A stretch of 64,000 bases of DNA from Pseudomonas sp. S35. GTDB taxonomy: Bacteria; Pseudomonadota; Gammaproteobacteria; Pseudomonadales; Pseudomonadaceae. The stretch lies in NCBI RefSeq assembly GCF_009866765.1, contig NZ_CP019431.1:2232001-2296000 (forward strand), written 5' to 3'. The notes beneath the pieces were generated by a model. The model was given only the letters and a program-made list of their open reading frames with translations. It was not told the DNA's origin and ran no database searches. Of the stretch, positions 57,094-64,000 are shown one piece after another. Positions within the stretch are counted from its first letter, which is position 1. Each line of letters begins with the position of its first letter. A program made the translations under genes and the position numbers.

Positions 57094-58185
57094 ATGCAGC
57101 ATCCGTTCACCTTGCAGGTTCTCCCCGGGCCGGCGCTTGTTCACCGCCAGCTCACCGATCTTGATCAGGCGCGTGCGTGTGACGTTGCGGCTCAGGCCCA
57201 GCAGGTTGGCGGTGTGCACCTGGTTGTAATGGCTGAAGCGATAAGCGGCGCGCAGCAGGGCGTCTTCGACCTTTTCATGGAGGGCACCGGCCTGCTCTTC
57301 AAAGAGTTTTTGGAAGGCGCGCGCCAGCAAGGCTTCGGCGCTGTTGTCGGTGCCGTGCTGGCTGTCGTCCTGACGCTCGATGCGCATGTTCGACAGGCGC
57401 AGATCATCGCGTTCGATCACGCCGTTGCGGCAGATCAGCAGGGTGTGGTGAATGACGTTTTCCAGTTCGCGGATATTGCCCGGCCAACTGTAGCTCTTGA
57501 GTTTTTGTTCGGCTTCGCGGCTGATGGTGATCGGGCCGTAGCCCAGGCGCCGGCTGTAGGCCTCGATAAAGTGCCGGGTCAGCGGCAGGATATCGCCGGG
57601 GCGTTCGCGCAGCGGGCTGAGCTCCAGGCTGACCACGTCGAGCCGGTAGTAGAGGTCTTCGCGGAAGTGCCCGGCATTGATGGCTTTTTCCAACTGCACG
57701 TTGGTTGCAGCCAGCACACGCACATCAATTGGAATGCTCTTGCGCGAACCCAGGCGCACCACTTCGCGCTCCTGCAAGACGCGTAGCAATTTGACCTGGA
57801 TGGCCATCGGCAGATCACCGATTTCGTCAAGGAACAATGTGCCGCCGTCGGCTTCTTCGAACCAGCCGGCCTTGGCGCTGAGGGCACCGGTAAAGGCGCC
57901 TTTTTCATGGCCGAACAGTTCGGCTTCCACCAACGATTCAGAGAAGGCACCGCAGTTCACTGCCACGAATGGCCGGTTGCGCCGTGCGCTGAGGTTATGA
58001 ATGTGGCGCGCCACCAGCTCTTTACCGGTCCCGGTTTCGCCGATGATCAGCACGCTGGCTTCGCTGGGCGCGACTTGCTGGATGTGGTCGAGCAGCGCCT
58101 GGGATTTCGGGTCTTCGAAGACCTGGGCCGTGGCGCGAATCGAGGTCGCAAGGGCGGGCGAGGGCGGTAGGGTTAGAAGCTGCAT
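57082..58185 (-). CDS. sfnR: Sigma-54-dependent regulator SfnR
   Basis: 367 residues. AAA+ domain about 25-260: Walker A GETGTGKE, the sigma-54-contacting GAFTGA (GHEKGAFTGAL), Walker B GGTLFLDEIGD and arginine fingers (FREDLYYRLDVVSLELSPLRER). No N-terminal receiver. The C-terminal Fis-type HTH (TANLLGLSRNVTRTRLIKIGEL) lies at about 320-345. SfnR activates dimethyl sulfone and related use in pseudomonads when sulfate is scarce. ATG 58185, with AGAGG upstream, is preferred over the GTG at 58191. It ends the msu cluster, 13 bp after the dehydrogenase-like gene. Confidence 0.92.
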   Translation of the reverse strand: MQLLTLPPSPALATSIRATAQVFEDPKSQALLDHIQQVAPSEASVLIIGETGTGKELVARHIHNLSARRNRPFVAVNCGAFSESLVEAELFGHEKGAFTGALSAKAGWFEEADGGTLFLDEIGDLPMAIQVKLLRVLQEREVVRLGSRKSIPIDVRVLAATNVQLEKAINAGHFREDLYYRLDVVSLELSPLRERPGDILPLTRHFIEAYSRRLGYGPITISREAEQKLKSYSWPGNIRELENVIHHTLLICRNGVIERDDLRLSNMRIERQDDSQHGTDNSAEALLARAFQKLFEEQAGALHEKVEDALLRAAYRFSHYNQVHTANLLGLSRNVTRTRLIKIGELAVNKRRPGENLQGERMLHLSI

Positions 58186-58198
58186 GGGCACCTCTTTT

Positions 58199-59386
58199 TT
58201 ATGAGTAGAACGTAGGAATCGGCAGGGATTGGTTCAATGCCCAGTCCCCCAGTTCATGGAGTTTGTAGTCCACCGGGTCATGCAGGGTTTGCGTGCGCAG
58301 GTTGCGCCAGTGGCGGTCCAGGCGCAGGGACGCGTGGGTGGAGCGCGCGCCGGTGACTTCAAACAGGCGGCTGCACAGGTCCAGGCCTTGGCGGGTGGCG
58401 GCAACCTTGGCGGTGGCGATGGCAATCGCCAGTTGGCCGCGTTCGTGCTCGCTGAGGCTTGGCCCCTTGGCCCAGGCTTGGTCCAGTAACTCGGCGGCGC
58501 GTTCCACCAGCAGGCGAACGCCTTCGAGGGCCACCCAGAACTCGCCGTAGTGGTGCAATACGTAAGGATCCTGGCGTACGTCTTCGGCTGAGGATTTGTG
58601 CCAGGCACGGGTTTCGGTGAGGGTGTAGGTACGCGCTTCCTCGAAGGCGCCTTGGGCGATGCCTAGAAACATATGGGTGAAGGTCAGCTGGGCGATCAGC
58701 GGGCGCAGGCAGGCGAAGGGTGTGCTCAACGGGCCAGGGTCAAGCAGCAGTTCCGATTCCTCGACGCGCACCCGTTCGAAACTGGCGCTGCCGCTGTCGG
58801 TCTGGCGTTGGCCGATATTGTTCCAGTCATTGTGCAGGGTGATACCACTGCGACCGCTTGGAATGGCGGCGATCAACAGCTTGCCGCCGGCATTTTCGTC
58901 CACCGCCGAGGCGATCAGCATTTCCGAGTCGCTGGCGCCGGAGCAAAAGCTCTTCTTGCCGGAGAACTCGCGCCAACCGCCGAAGTCCTTGACCACGGTG
59001 CGCGTGTCCAGCGGGTTGAGGGCGTTGCCCCAGAACCAGTTTTTGCGGGCGGTCTGTTCGAACCAGGGTTGCCATTGGTCTGGGCGCGAAAACAGGCGCA
59101 CGGTGGCGAGCATCAGGTGATGAAAGCCAAAGACGTGGGCGATGGAGCTGTCCACCTTGGCGAACTCGCGCACGATGCCCAGGGTGTCGCTCCAGCGCGC
59201 GCCGAGGCCGCCGTATTGGGTGGGAATGCTCAGGGCCAGCAGGCCGCTGTGGCGCAGGGCGTCGCGTTCGGCTTTGGGGGTGCCGCCGCGCTCGTCACGT
59301 TCGACGGCGCTGAGGGCGAATTCGGCGGCCAGCAGTTTGGCGGTCTGCAAGGGGGAGGGCAGGACGCTGTGGGGTTTGGCTGTCAC
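58199..59386 (-). CDS. msuC: Acyl-CoA dehydrogenase-like flavin monooxygenase (MsuC/SfnC)
   Basis: 395 residues of the acyl-CoA dehydrogenase/DszC-type fold: LALSIPTQYGGLGARWSDTL near 50, NWFWGNALNPLD (flavin site), GWREFSGKKSFCSGAS, SGITLHNDWNNIGQRQTDSG, and a C-terminal helical bundle with CSRLFEVTGARSTH. These enzymes use FMNH2 from a separate reductase (msuE here) to oxidise sulfur compounds; MsuC converts methanesulfinate to methanesulfonate in P. aeruginosa-type pathways. The start is a GTG with AGAGGAA upstream. Confidence 0.85.
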   Translation of the reverse strand: MTAKPHSVLPSPLQTAKLLAAEFALSAVERDERGGTPKAERDALRHSGLLALSIPTQYGGLGARWSDTLGIVREFAKVDSSIAHVFGFHHLMLATVRLFSRPDQWQPWFEQTARKNWFWGNALNPLDTRTVVKDFGGWREFSGKKSFCSGASDSEMLIASAVDENAGGKLLIAAIPSGRSGITLHNDWNNIGQRQTDSGSASFERVRVEESELLLDPGPLSTPFACLRPLIAQLTFTHMFLGIAQGAFEEARTYTLTETRAWHKSSAEDVRQDPYVLHHYGEFWVALEGVRLLVERAAELLDQAWAKGPSLSEHERGQLAIAIATAKVAATRQGLDLCSRLFEVTGARSTHASLRLDRHWRNLRTQTLHDPVDYKLHELGDWALNQSLPIPTFYS

Positions 59387-59441
59387 GGGGTTTCCTCTCT
59401 ATAGGCAGCAGCGGCCGGGGCCGTTGCCGCCGCTGCGCCGA

Positions 59442-60581
59442 TCAGGCCTTGGCCGGCAGTACATCGTTGGCAATCATTTCGCCGAACGGGCCGGTGAGGT
59501 TGGTAATACCGCGTCCAGCGAGGCTGGCGTAGGGTTCCGGCAGCAGCGGGAACACCAGTTCGGCGAAGCGATAGGCCTCTTCCAAATGCGGGTAGCCGGA
59601 GAAGATGAAGCTCTCGATGCCCAGGTCGGCGTATTCCTTGATGCGTTCAGCCACTTGTTGCGGGTTGCCCACCAGCGCGGTCCCGGCACCGCCGCGCACC
59701 AGGCCGACACCGGCCCACAGGTTGGGGGCGATTTCCAGGTTGTCGCGGCGCCCGTCGTGCAGGGCGGCCATGCGGCGCTGGCCTTCGGAGTCAAAGCGCG
59801 AGAACGACTTTTGCGCGGCGGCGATGGTGTCGTCGCTGATGTGCTCGATCAGTTTGTCGGCAGCTTTCCAGGCGTCTTCTTCGGTTTCGCGCACGATCAC
59901 ATGCAGGCGAATGCCGAACTTCACGGTGCGCCCGTGGCGTGCGGCGCGTTCGCGCACATCTGCGAGTTTTTCCGCGACGGCGGCGGGCGGCTCGCCCCAG
60001 GTCAGGTACACATCCACCTGTTCGGCGGCGAGGTCGTGGGCCGCGTCGGAGGAACCGCCGAAGTACAGCGGTGGATAAGGCTTCTGCACGGGTGGGTAAA
60101 GCGCCTTGGCGTTCTGCACGCGTAGGTGTTTGCCTTCGAAATCTACCGATTCGCCCTGCAACACGCGGCGCCAGATCTTAAGGAACTCGTCGGTGACTTC
60201 GTAGCGTTCGCTGTGGTCGAGGAAGCTGCCGTCACCCCGGTTTTCGTCAGGGTCGCCGCCCGTCACCACGTTGATCAGCAAGCGGCCGTTGGACAAGCGA
60301 TCCAGAGTGGCGGCCATGCGTGCCGAGACAGTGGGCGAGATGATGCCCGGACGAATCGCCACCAGGTAGCGCAAGCGCTCGGTCAGCGGCACCAGCGCCG
60401 AGGCGATAACCCAGGAGTCTTCGCACGAGCGTCCGGTAGGAATCAACACACCGTGGTAACCCAGGCTGTCAGCCGCCTGTGCGACTTGCTTCAGATAATT
60501 GAGGGTGACGGGCCGTGCACCTTGGGTGGTGCCCAGGTAATGACCGTCGCCATGTGTCGGCAGAAACCAGAAAACATCCAT
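59442..60581 (-). CDS. msuD: FMNH2-dependent alkanesulfonate monooxygenase MsuD
   Basis: 379 residues, SsuD-type luciferase-fold enzyme: [18 protein letters not shown] start, [51 protein letters not shown] (FMN/substrate loop), and [15 protein letters not shown]. It releases sulfite from methanesulfonate or short alkanesulfonates with FMNH2 from MsuE. ATG 60581 has AAGGA upstream; the TTG at 60587 is a less likely start. 9 bp separate it from msuE. Confidence 0.93.
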   Translation of the reverse strand: MDVFWFLPTHGDGHYLGTTQGARPVTLNYLKQVAQAADSLGYHGVLIPTGRSCEDSWVIASALVPLTERLRYLVAIRPGIISPTVSARMAATLDRLSNGRLLINVVTGGDPDENRGDGSFLDHSERYEVTDEFLKIWRRVLQGESVDFEGKHLRVQNAKALYPPVQKPYPPLYFGGSSDAAHDLAAEQVDVYLTWGEPPAAVAEKLADVRERAARHGRTVKFGIRLHVIVRETEEDAWKAADKLIEHISDDTIAAAQKSFSRFDSEGQRRMAALHDGRRDNLEIAPNLWAGVGLVRGGAGTALVGNPQQVAERIKEYADLGIESFIFSGYPHLEEAYRFAELVFPLLPEPYASLAGRGITNLTGPFGEMIANDVLPAKA

Positions 60582-60590
60582 GAGCAATCC

Positions 60591-61154
60591 TTAAGCGATT
60601 TTCAGCAGAGAAGGGGAGTGCGCTGCAAACAAGGGTGCTGCGCGTTCTGCCGCAAGGCGTATCCGGCCCTTCAAGGGCTCACTGGTTATTTGGTAGTCGG
60701 TGAAGTCGGCTTCGGTGGCGTACACCCCGATCGGCAGTGTCAGGGCCTGGAAGAAGGCAAACAGCGGGCGCAGTTGGTGGTCGAGGACCAGCGCGTGGCG
60801 CTCACTGCCACCCGTGGCGGCGAGCAGCACCGGGGTGTTGATCAAGGCATTCAGGCCGACCAGATCGAACAGGTGCTTGAGCAGGCCAGGATAGGAGCCG
60901 CGGTAGACCGGCGCGGCGACGATCAGCAGGTCGGCCTGTTCGATGGCCAACAGTTGGGCTTCGACCTCTGCGGGCAATTCATCGCGCGACAGTGCACCGC
61001 CCAAGGGCCGGGCAATGTCGCCGAGTTCGATCAGGGTGGTCTGGATCGGCAGCAATGTGGCCAGTTCGGCCAGCACCGCTTGGGTCAGTACCAAGGTACG
61101 GGACGGGCGCCAGGTTCCGCCGGAGAGGGCAACGACATTCAGGGGACGGGTCAT
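60591..61154 (-). CDS. msuE: NAD(P)H-dependent FMN reductase MsuE
   Basis: 187 residues, flavodoxin-like FMN reductase: VVALSGGTWRPSRTLVLTQA phosphate loop, APVYRGSYPGLLKHLFDLVG flavin-binding segment, and GGSERHALVLDHQLRPLFAFFQAL. It supplies FMNH2 to MsuD and MsuC. First gene of the cluster; AAGGAA precedes ATG 61154. The frame extends to 61223 without homology. Upstream 61155-61440 carries an AT-rich promoter region with a TTCTATA/TATAGAA palindrome. Confidence 0.93.
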   Translation of the reverse strand: MTRPLNVVALSGGTWRPSRTLVLTQAVLAELATLLPIQTTLIELGDIARPLGGALSRDELPAEVEAQLLAIEQADLLIVAAPVYRGSYPGLLKHLFDLVGLNALINTPVLLAATGGSERHALVLDHQLRPLFAFFQALTLPIGVYATEADFTDYQITSEPLKGRIRLAAERAAPLFAAHSPSLLKIA

Positions 61155-61398
61155 GAACAGTTCCTTTTTCAACAGTGGTTCATAGCAGGTGAGGTGCAAG
61201 GTGTTGAGCAAGAGCTGTACCAACGGGGGCAGGCCTTGATTGGCGTGGGCTGCGGGCTCACTGCTGAAAAATGCTGCTGTTGTCTGCCTGCTGATTTGTT
61301 GAATGGCTGTTGCCTGGGCAACAGTTGCGTGGCGAACAGTGCCGGGCAGAGCTGGAGCTATTTATAGAGGGTTACGGTTATTCCGTAAATGAACGTAT

Positions 61399-61414
61399 TT
61401 CTATATTTATAGAA
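61399..61414. promoter_or_regulatory. Palindrome upstream of msuE
   Basis: TTCTATA-TT-TATAGAA, perfect 7-bp arms, 245 bp before msuE and 140 bp before the lipoprotein gene. A LysR-type (CysB-like) or other regulator site is possible; no sigma-54 promoter of good quality was found near it. Confidence 0.4.
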
Positions 61415-61553
61415 CATAAATGCATATTGGAGAGACCTATCGAGGGTGCTTCAGCGGTTGATAGCGACTATCACGGACGGTGATTTTTCGCTGAGCGGGG
61501 CGGGGAGTAGCCTGTGTTCATTGACTCGAAACCTCCTTCGCAGAGCCGCCACC

Positions 61554-61823
61554 ATGAACCGATTCCTTGCCGTTTGCTTATTGATTGCCAGCTCCGTACT
61601 CGCCGGCTGTGCGACCCATCCAGCGCCAGAGTTGCGCCCCTACTCGGCCGAAGAGACTAAGCAGCTGGCCTTGGAAGCGCTGAGTCGTCGCGGTTTGTCG
61701 TTCGATGAATATCAACAGCAGCGTGCGGCACTGACCGGCCAGCCACAGAAGCCCTTCGGCTTTGATCGCCAGGGTGAAATGAATGCCGAGCGCAACGTGG
61801 TGTTGCATGGTCGTCCCAGTTGA
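61554..61823 (+). CDS. Small lipoprotein of unknown function
   Basis: 89 residues. MNRFLAVCLLIASSVLAGC is a clear lipoprotein signal (Cys19, +2 Ala favours the outer membrane). The mature part is short and charged (SAEETKQLALEALSRRGLSFDEYQQQR) and contains no recognised domain. The ATG at 61554 is chosen because it places the signal at the N-terminus; the frame opens earlier at 61446. A strong terminator follows. Confidence 0.8.
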   Translation: MNRFLAVCLLIASSVLAGCATHPAPELRPYSAEETKQLALEALSRRGLSFDEYQQQRAALTGQPQKPFGFDRQGEMNAERNVVLHGRPS

Positions 61824-61839
61824 TTTCATCTTGCGCAGC

Positions 61840-61880
61840 AAAAAGCCCGAGGCTTCCTTAAGGAACCTCGGGCTTTTTGT
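61840..61880 (+). terminator. Terminator of the small lipoprotein gene
   Basis: AAAAAGCCCGAGG/CCTCGGGCTTTTT (61840-61852, 61866-61878), almost continuous with an inner TTCCTTAAGGAA stem; works in both directions. Confidence 0.9.
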
Positions 61881-62055
61881 TTTCCATGGTGCGACTTCAG
61901 CCTGTTAAGCTGAATTTCAGGAGCGTTCCTACGCACATTTACTTAAAGTCGTCCTTCTTTAATGGCATCCGATCCGGTAAACCTGACGACCTCTGTTCCG
62001 GCCGATGCCCCTGAGACGCTGCTCTCGGGAACCTGCTCTGCGAGTCTTAACTGTC

Positions 62056-63216
62056 ATGAATAAACGTCCGTTGTATTTCGACTACGCCGCCACTACACCG
62101 GTGGACGAGCGGGTCATCCAGGTAATGGTCGAGTGTCTGGGCTTCAACGCCAATTTCGGTAACCCCGCGTCCAGTTCCCATGCGTTCGGCCAGGCGGCCC
62201 GGCAAACGGTTGAACAGGCGCGGCGCCAGGTGGCCGAGTTGGTGGGTGCACAGCCTGAACAGATCGTGTGGACTTCCGGCGCCACAGAATCCAACAACCT
62301 CGCCATCAAGGGCGTCGCTCAGGCGCGTGGCGTGGCGGGTGGGCATATCATCACCAGCCAGATCGAGCACAAGGCTACGCTGGACACCGCACGTCAGTTG
62401 CAGGAAGCCGGCGTCGCCGTAACCTACCTGGTGCCGGACGCCGATGGTTTGATCAGTGCCGAGGCGGTCAGCGAGGCGTTGCGCGAAGATACCTTCTTGG
62501 TCTCGCTGATGCTGGTGAATAACGAACTGGGCACCCTGAACGATATTCCCGCCATCGGCGCACGCGTACGTGAGCATGGTGCGCTGTTGCATGTGGATGC
62601 GGCGCAAGGGGCGGGCAAGGTGGCGATCGACTTGGCGCAATGGCCGGTGGACCTGATGTCGTTTTCTGCGCACAAGCTGTACGGCCCCAAGGGCATCGGC
62701 GCGTTGTATGTCGGACCTAGAGCGCAGCAGAAGGTATTGGCGCAGATTCACGGCGGCGGTCATGAGGGTGGCTTGCGTTCCGGCACCCTGGCAACCCACC
62801 AGATCGCGGGTATGGGCACGGCGTTTGCCCTGGCGGCGCAGTCATTTGCCGAAGAGAAAGTGGTGATTGTTGCGCTACGTCAACGCCTGCTGGATCAGTT
62901 GGCGTCGGTTGCCGGTGTACGCCTCAATGGCAGCGCCACGCAGCGTATCCCCCATACCCTGAGCCTTACGTTCGGCGAAGGCGAATTCAATACTGCGGCA
63001 TTGAGCGCGGGCATGGCGTATTCCGCGACGTCTGCCTGCAACTCTGCGAGCAATGCACCGTCCCACGTGCTGCTTGCCTTGGGCCATGATGCACGCAGCG
63101 CCGGGCGTACCATTCGCTTGAGCCTGGGCCGGTTTACCACCGAGCAGGATATTGACCAGGCCGTGCAATTGATCAAGGCCGCACTCGCCAGCGCACCGGC
63201 ATTCTGGGCCGTCTGA
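62056..63216 (+). CDS. Cysteine desulfurase (IscS/NifS family)
   Basis: 386 residues. PLP enzyme with IscS landmarks: YFDYAATTPVDERV start, NPASSSHAFGQ, WTSGATESNNLAIKG, QIEHKATLDT (His stacking on PLP), HVDAAQGAGKV, SFSAHKLYGPKGIGALYV (Schiff-base Lys), HGGGHEGGLRSGTLATHQIAG and the active Cys in SACNSASNAPSHVL. It mobilises sulfur from cysteine. It is not in an isc operon, so it is probably an additional desulfurase (IscS2-like), perhaps linked to sulfur metabolism. The ATG at 62056 gives the usual N-terminus. Confidence 0.92.
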   Translation: MNKRPLYFDYAATTPVDERVIQVMVECLGFNANFGNPASSSHAFGQAARQTVEQARRQVAELVGAQPEQIVWTSGATESNNLAIKGVAQARGVAGGHIITSQIEHKATLDTARQLQEAGVAVTYLVPDADGLISAEAVSEALREDTFLVSLMLVNNELGTLNDIPAIGARVREHGALLHVDAAQGAGKVAIDLAQWPVDLMSFSAHKLYGPKGIGALYVGPRAQQKVLAQIHGGGHEGGLRSGTLATHQIAGMGTAFALAAQSFAEEKVVIVALRQRLLDQLASVAGVRLNGSATQRIPHTLSLTFGEGEFNTAALSAGMAYSATSACNSASNAPSHVLLALGHDARSAGRTIRLSLGRFTTEQDIDQAVQLIKAALASAPAFWAV

Positions 63217-63254
63217 TTTCACATAATAATTACGAGTGGTTAGCAGGAGACACA

Positions 63255-64000
63255 ATGAGTATGCAGCCTTTGATCCATGGAACGGTGCCCCAGCGCCTGG
63301 CGCACACCCGCGAACTGATGAGCCGCGAGGGCATTCACGCCCTGCTGGTGCCGTCGGCTGACCCGCATCTGTCCGAATACTTGCCGGGTTACTGGCAGGG
63401 CCGGCAATGGTTATCGGGCTTCCATGGCTCGGTGGGGACGCTGATTGTCACCGCGGATTTTGCCGGTGTGTGGGCTGATAGTCGCTATTGGGAACAGGCC
63501 GCCAAGGAACTCAAGGGCAGTGGCATCGAATTGGTGAAGCTGCAACCGGGCCAGCCCGGGCCGCTGGACTGGCTGGCCGAACAGACGCCAGAAGGCGGCG
63601 TAGTCGCGGTAGATGGCGCGGTGATGGCAGTGGCCTCGGCACGTACCTTGAGCGGCAAGCTGGCGGAACGCGGTGCGCAGCTGCGGACCGATATCGACCT
63701 GCTCGCCGAGGTCTGGCAAGACCGCCCGGCGCTACCGAACCAGCCGATCTATCAACACTTGCCGCCGCAGGCGACCGTCAGCCGAGGTGAAAAGCTCGCC
63801 GTACTGCGTGCCAGCTTGAAAGAGAAGGGCGCCGATTGGCATTTCATCGCCACCTTGGATGACATCGCCTGGCTGTTCAATCTGCGTGGTGGCGATGTGT
63901 CGTTTAACCCGGTGTTCGTATCGTTTGCGCTGATCAATCAACAGCAGGCCACGTTGTTTGTGGCATTGGGCAAGGTTGATGCAGAGCTGCGGGCTGTGCT
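63255..64000 (+). CDS. Aminopeptidase P family protein, N-terminal part
   Basis: The frame begins at ATG 63255 (AGGAG 7 nt upstream) and is open to the window end, giving 248 residues. It contains the creatinase/prolidase N-terminal domain: ALLVPSADPHLSEYLP, QWLSGFHGSVGTLIVTADFAGVWADSRYW, and the start of a second repeat with WHFIATLDDIAWLFNLRGGDVSFNPVF. The metal-binding pita-bread domain lies beyond the window. It would cleave Xaa-Pro N-termini. It follows the desulfurase by 38 bp and may share its transcript. Confidence 0.9.
   Translation, partial: MSMQPLIHGTVPQRLAHTRELMSREGIHALLVPSADPHLSEYLPGYWQGRQWLSGFHGSVGTLIVTADFAGVWADSRYWEQAAKELKGSGIELVKLQPGQPGPLDWLAEQTPEGGVVAVDGAVMAVASARTLSGKLAERGAQLRTDIDLLAEVWQDRPALPNQPIYQHLPPQATVSRGEKLAVLRASLKEKGADWHFIATLDDIAWLFNLRGGDVSFNPVFVSFALINQQQATLFVALGKVDAELRAV

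Noticed and set aside
61155..61440. Sigma-54 promoter before msuE
   Set aside because: No acceptable GG-N10-GC element of the TGGCAC-N5-TTGC type was found, so none was annotated despite sfnR nearby.

Overview
The window looks like chromosome of a fluorescent pseudomonad (Pseudomonas fluorescens group). The grounds are a complete fpvGHJKCDEF ferripyoverdine-processing operon, an msuE-msuD-msuC-sfnR sulfonate/sulfone cluster, the prc(algO)/EAL-GGDEF pair, a PA2817-like gene beside fadE, Pseudomonas-type REP doublets, and high GC throughout. All assignments come from reading the sequence and from remembered family features; no database search was run.

Layout. 1-1.7 kb: end of an APC permease, a short-chain dehydrogenase, and a LuxR-type regulator gene cut after its N-terminal domain. 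1.7-5.86 kb: a mosaic accessory block holding a 3'-truncated CHAD gene, an IS5-family insertion sequence with 4-bp target duplications sitting in a small ORF, a TetR/DinB divergent pair, decayed DNA, and a 17-nt piece matching a tRNA-Gly 3' end followed by a terminator, which looks like an integration scar. 6-24 kb: core metabolism and transport (gltS, M20 peptidase, AlaX-type editing protein, LysR, fadE, transglutaminase-like protein, GST, yadGH-like ABC exporter, TDT permease, LplT/PlsC fusion, a guanidine-II riboswitch with its SMR exporter gene, BASS transporter, rdgC) and two tandem tRNA-Val/tRNA-Asp units.

24-28 kb: a cell-surface signalling iron-uptake unit (ECF sigma factor, FecR-like regulator, TonB receptor with STN domain) with a Fur-like site. 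28.4-33 kb: BCCT transporter, CocE/NonD hydrolase and LysR regulator. 33-36 kb: membrane-anchored catalase-family protein translationally coupled to a di-haem cytochrome. 36.4-42.7 kb: FKBP lipoprotein, DUF1232 protein behind a hairpin of two inverted DnaA boxes, an XRE/unknown gene pair, an EAL-CBS-GGDEF protein, and prc. 42.8-49.6 kb: oxidoreductase remnant, HAD hydrolase, a PhnSTUV-like ABC importer with an alkaline-phosphatase-superfamily enzyme in the operon, and a divergent GntR/UTRA regulator with matching operator motifs at both promoters.

49.7-55.8 kb: the fpv operon, with most genes translationally coupled. 56.2-57.1 kb: soxR and a divergent monooxygenase gene behind a SoxR box. 57.1-61.2 kb: sulfonate/sulfone utilisation genes. 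61.5-64 kb: a small lipoprotein, a cysteine desulfurase and the start of an aminopeptidase P.

How they work together: three modules acquire iron or scavenge sulfur and phosphorus (FecI/FecR/TonB plus fpv; msu/sfn; the ABC-phosphatase operon). Two deal with oxidative or redox stress (catalase/cytochrome; SoxR). The accessory block near the left end and the REP doublets are the main signs of mobility.
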